Assembly: GCA_003551405.1 (NCBI GenBank)
Contig: PUMO01000010.1
Span: 1 to 6,340 of the forward strand
Direction of reading: 5' to 3'
Length of the DNA stretch: 6,340 bases
DNA from: Mollicutes bacterium
GTDB taxonomy: Bacteria; Bacillota_I; Bacilli_A; Izemoplasmatales; Izemoplasmataceae
Numbering within the stretch: position 1 is the first letter of the stretch; each line of letters begins with the position of its first letter. The position numbers and the translations under genes were made by a program. The notes beneath the pieces were generated by a model that worked only from the letters and a program-made list of their open reading frames with translations, ran no database searches and had not been told where the DNA came from. Positions 4,851 to 6,340 of this stretch are shown here, in pieces.

Positions 4851-5513
4851 ATGGGAAAAAAATTATCAAGTACAATCCATATGTACAACTGGTTTTTGAA
4901 ATTGATTGCGGCAGCGTTATTGATTGCCTTGGCAATCACACTATATTTCTTGGAAGTAGAGCGTCTGATTGAAGGGTTTGTCGGTGTTGTTATTGCGGTG
5001 TATGCTGTGATTCGCCTGGTGCCTTATATTAAGAGTCAGAAAAGTGACTTGATTAAAACCATCAACATCATTGAAATCACGTTGAACATTCTAATTGCGG
5101 CCGTACTGATCATTGCATCGCTGGTACGTGAAGAGAGTCTCGGTGCACTTTTTGGTTATATGGTCGGTGGCGTCCTCGTAGCAAGAGGCATGGTGCATTT
5201 TTATAGCATTTCCTATGGCGCTGAAGAAGGTGATCATATAACATATTTTTTCCATGTTGCGACATTGATCGTAGGAACGTTGATATTATCTCGCGGGTTT
5301 GAATCAAGCGATTTAATTATTCTCATGATGATTGCGGCCTTGCTTGCTTCTGGGTACTTGGGATTTGAATCATACAATGGCTATAACAATTACCGAAAAT
5401 ATAAAAATATGCAACCAACCAAAGAAGATGATGTGCGTGATGAAGTCCCCAAAGGCATTGATGCCCCGGGGAAACATGACGAAGATATTGACCGGGACCG
5501 TCCGGTATCTTAA
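4851..5513 (+). CDS. Six-helix membrane protein with charged C-terminal tail (DUF308/HdeD-like topology)
   Basis: Predicted 220-residue integral membrane protein. Six hydrophobic segments lie at about residues 14-34, 38-58, 69-91, 95-118, 128-146 and 152-172, arranged as three hairpin pairs with short loops. A hydrophilic tail (about 178-220) rich in Asp, Glu, Lys and Arg probably lies in the cytoplasm. Six short helices in pairs with Gly-rich turns (FGYMVGGVLVARG) resemble HdeD/DUF308 proteins, small membrane proteins linked in some bacteria to acid or envelope stress. This rests on topology, not on a signature motif. The start ATG follows GAAGGAGGG by 5 nt. The gene lies between the structured RNA and a terminator. 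Its first 60 residues resemble the start of the gene at 6159 (spacing of YFL and YIK, helix pair), suggesting a local duplicate family next to the MarR regulator. No catalytic residues are evident. Confidence 0.8.
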   Translation: MGKKLSSTIHMYNWFLKLIAAALLIALAITLYFLEVERLIEGFVGVVIAVYAVIRLVPYIKSQKSDLIKTINIIEITLNILIAAVLIIASLVREESLGALFGYMVGGVLVARGMVHFYSISYGAEEGDHITYFFHVATLIVGTLILSRGFESSDLIILMMIAALLASGYLGFESYNGYNNYRKYKNMQPTKEDDVRDEVPKGIDAPGKHDEDIDRDRPVS

Positions 5514-5523
5514 TACTAATAAT

Positions 5524-5558
5524 GCCTTTAGCCCATGAGTGGGTTGAAGGCTTTTTTT
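5524..5558 (+). terminator. Rho-independent terminator of the six-helix membrane protein gene
   Basis: Bases 5524-5535 pair with 5540-5551 (12 pairs, two of them G-T wobbles) around a TGAG loop, followed by seven T residues (5552-5558). It lies 10 nt after the stop codon and separates this gene from the MarR unit. Confidence 0.9.
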
Positions 5559-5599
5559 GATATTGTTATGACATACTTATTAACCAGTCGAAAATTTTA

Positions 5600-5650
5600 G
5601 TTTGTAGAGCCAAACACTTTGAATTATTTGCTAAACGAAGTATAATAATT
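5600..5650 (+). promoter_or_regulatory. MarR gene promoter with overlapping inverted repeats (possible autoregulatory operator)
   Basis: TTGAAT (5619-5624), 16 nt, TATAAT (5641-5646); transcription would start near 5653. AATTATT (5622-5628) and AATAATT (5644-5650) form a 7-bp inverted repeat 15 nt apart that brackets the promoter core. CAAA-CAC-TTTG (5611-5621) and GTTTG-N6-CAAAC (5600-5615) overlap the -35 side. MarR proteins commonly repress their own promoter by binding such repeats; which repeat, if any, is used here is inference. Confidence 0.5.
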
Positions 5651-5681
5651 TGTGTACAATCTTAAAAAAGAGGTGAGCCCT

Positions 5682-6128
5682 ATGGCTGAAGAAGTTTGTA
5701 AAATGATTAATAAATCGTCGTTGCTTCATAAACGATTGATGGCAAAAATACTGGAGCGTTTTGAGTTGACCTATGCACAATATCAAGTACTCAAGACTAT
5801 CAAGCACTATAAAACATTGAGTGCGAAAGAAATTCTTGTCCATCTTGACACGGACAAAGCGACCTTGTCCGGCATTTTGAATCGTTTGGAACGCAATGGA
5901 CTGATTAAACGCGAAAAGGATCCTAAAGACAAACGCTTAAAGCATGTCACATTGACGGCCGCAAGCGAAGCACTCTGCACGAATGTTCAAACCATTGAAG
6001 ACAGTTGTGCGGATGATTTAACTGCAAACATTAAACCACGAGAACTCAAGAACTTCTTCAATGTATTTGAGAAAATCATTGAAAATCAACACAGAAAACT
6101 TAGAGAAGAGAACGAAAAAGCACAATAG
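5682..6128 (+). CDS. MarR-family winged helix-turn-helix transcriptional regulator
   Basis: Predicted 148-residue dimeric DNA-binding regulator, the normal MarR length. The N-terminal helices (about 1-35) and the C-terminal helices (about 103-145) would form the dimer interface. The DNA-binding part is clear: LSAKEILVHLDTDKATLSGILNRLERNGLI (about 46-75) holds the recognition helix, and REKDPKDKRLKHVTLT (about 77-92) is the wing with the family's D...R...V.LT pattern. Cysteines at 6, 99 and 109 might allow redox sensing, but this is not shown. ATG 5682 is chosen because GAGGTGA lies about 6 nt upstream and the predicted transcript begins near 5653; the upstream in-frame GTG at 5652 lacks a ribosome site. 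The next gene begins 30 nt after the stop with no terminator between, so both are probably one operon. The ligand is unknown. Confidence 0.92.
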   Translation: MAEEVCKMINKSSLLHKRLMAKILERFELTYAQYQVLKTIKHYKTLSAKEILVHLDTDKATLSGILNRLERNGLIKREKDPKDKRLKHVTLTAASEALCTNVQTIEDSCADDLTANIKPRELKNFFNVFEKIIENQHRKLREENEKAQ

Positions 6129-6158
6129 GTGTGTTAAAATGGCTACAAGGAGGTCATC

Positions 6159-6340
6159 ATGAAAAAATTTATTACTAAAAACCCGATATTAAACATCCTA
6201 ATTGGTCTGGCATTTATTGCGTTTTTCCTACTGACTTATTTCCTGACTGATTGGCTTCAAGATTCTATCACCATGATCATTGCGGCGTTGATTGTTATCT
6301 TTTCAACCACGCGTTACATTAAAGACTATAAAGCACGCAA
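6159..6340 (+). CDS. N-terminal part of a membrane protein, paralogue-like to the six-helix protein (partial)
   Basis: The window ends after 60 codons. The start ATG has a textbook AAGGAGGT (6147-6154) 4 nt upstream. The visible part has a short basic start (MKKFITKN), a first helix (about residues 9-29), a short polar turn (DWLQDS), a second helix (about 36-51), then the basic segment RYIKDYKAR. This matches the opening of the protein at 4851: there YFL at 32-34 and YIK at 59-61, here YFL at 27-29 and YIK at 53-55, with two helices of equal length between comparable ends. Both are probably members of one small membrane protein family of the DUF308/HdeD type. It lies downstream of the MarR gene in the same direction and is likely co-transcribed and controlled by it. 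The remaining helices lie beyond the window. Confidence 0.75.
   Translation, partial: MKKFITKNPILNILIGLAFIAFFLLTYFLTDWLQDSITMIIAALIVIFSTTRYIKDYKAR

Noticed and set aside
4678..4899. 73-codon open frame across the RNA's 3' half and the start of the membrane gene
   Set aside because: It lacks a ribosome site, lies within the RNA stem and terminator, and overlaps the well-supported start at 4851 in another frame.
5652..5681. MarR start at GTG 5652
   Set aside because: The predicted transcript begins at about 5653, and the ribosome site GAGGTGA serves ATG 5682.

Overview
The window looks like chromosome from a low-to-moderate GC Gram-positive-type bacterium (Bacillota or a cell-wall-less relative such as the Acholeplasma/Izemoplasma group). 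The reasons are strong AAGGAGG-type ribosome sites, close-to-consensus TTGACA/TATAAT promoters, hairpin-plus-T-tract terminators at almost every gene end, a lipobox lipoprotein, and the standard code (TGG for Trp, no in-frame TGA). I see no IS element, CRISPR array, phage gene or tRNA. The exact taxon cannot be read from the sequence alone.

Layout. 2-214 (+) is the 3' end of a gene whose C-terminus resembles PHP-type metallohydrolases. It converges on a CASTOR/POLLUX-like ion-channel gene (263-2074, -), and the two share the hairpin at 231-264. A divergent promoter region with small palindromes (about 2105-2257) separates the channel from an orphan OppB/DppB-type ABC permease (2258-3211, +). 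The permease converges on a DUF6062-like Cys/His protein (3243-3878, -) across a double-palindrome terminator that contains both stop codons. A second divergent promoter region leads to a very acidic lipoprotein (4022-4501, +) with its own terminator.

The stretch 4540-4850 has no convincing protein gene and holds the most striking feature: a stand-alone structured RNA gene at about 4601-4787. A perfect consensus promoter places its start on the first base of a perfect 26-bp closing stem, and the RNA ends at seven T residues directly after that stem. Its size (about 185 nt) and shape (closing stem, central bubble, irregular terminal arm) resemble 6S RNA, but I cannot confirm the family. The 12-nt -10 region of its own promoter is repeated inside the predicted bubble.

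After the RNA come a six-helix membrane protein with a charged tail (4851-5513, +), a terminator, a MarR-family regulator (5682-6128, +), and 30 nt further the start of another membrane protein (6159 to the window end, +). This last one resembles the N-terminal part of the six-helix protein. The MarR gene and the last gene probably form an operon, so the regulator may control related membrane proteins. Apart from that pair, the genes appear to be single-gene transcription units with no obvious shared pathway.
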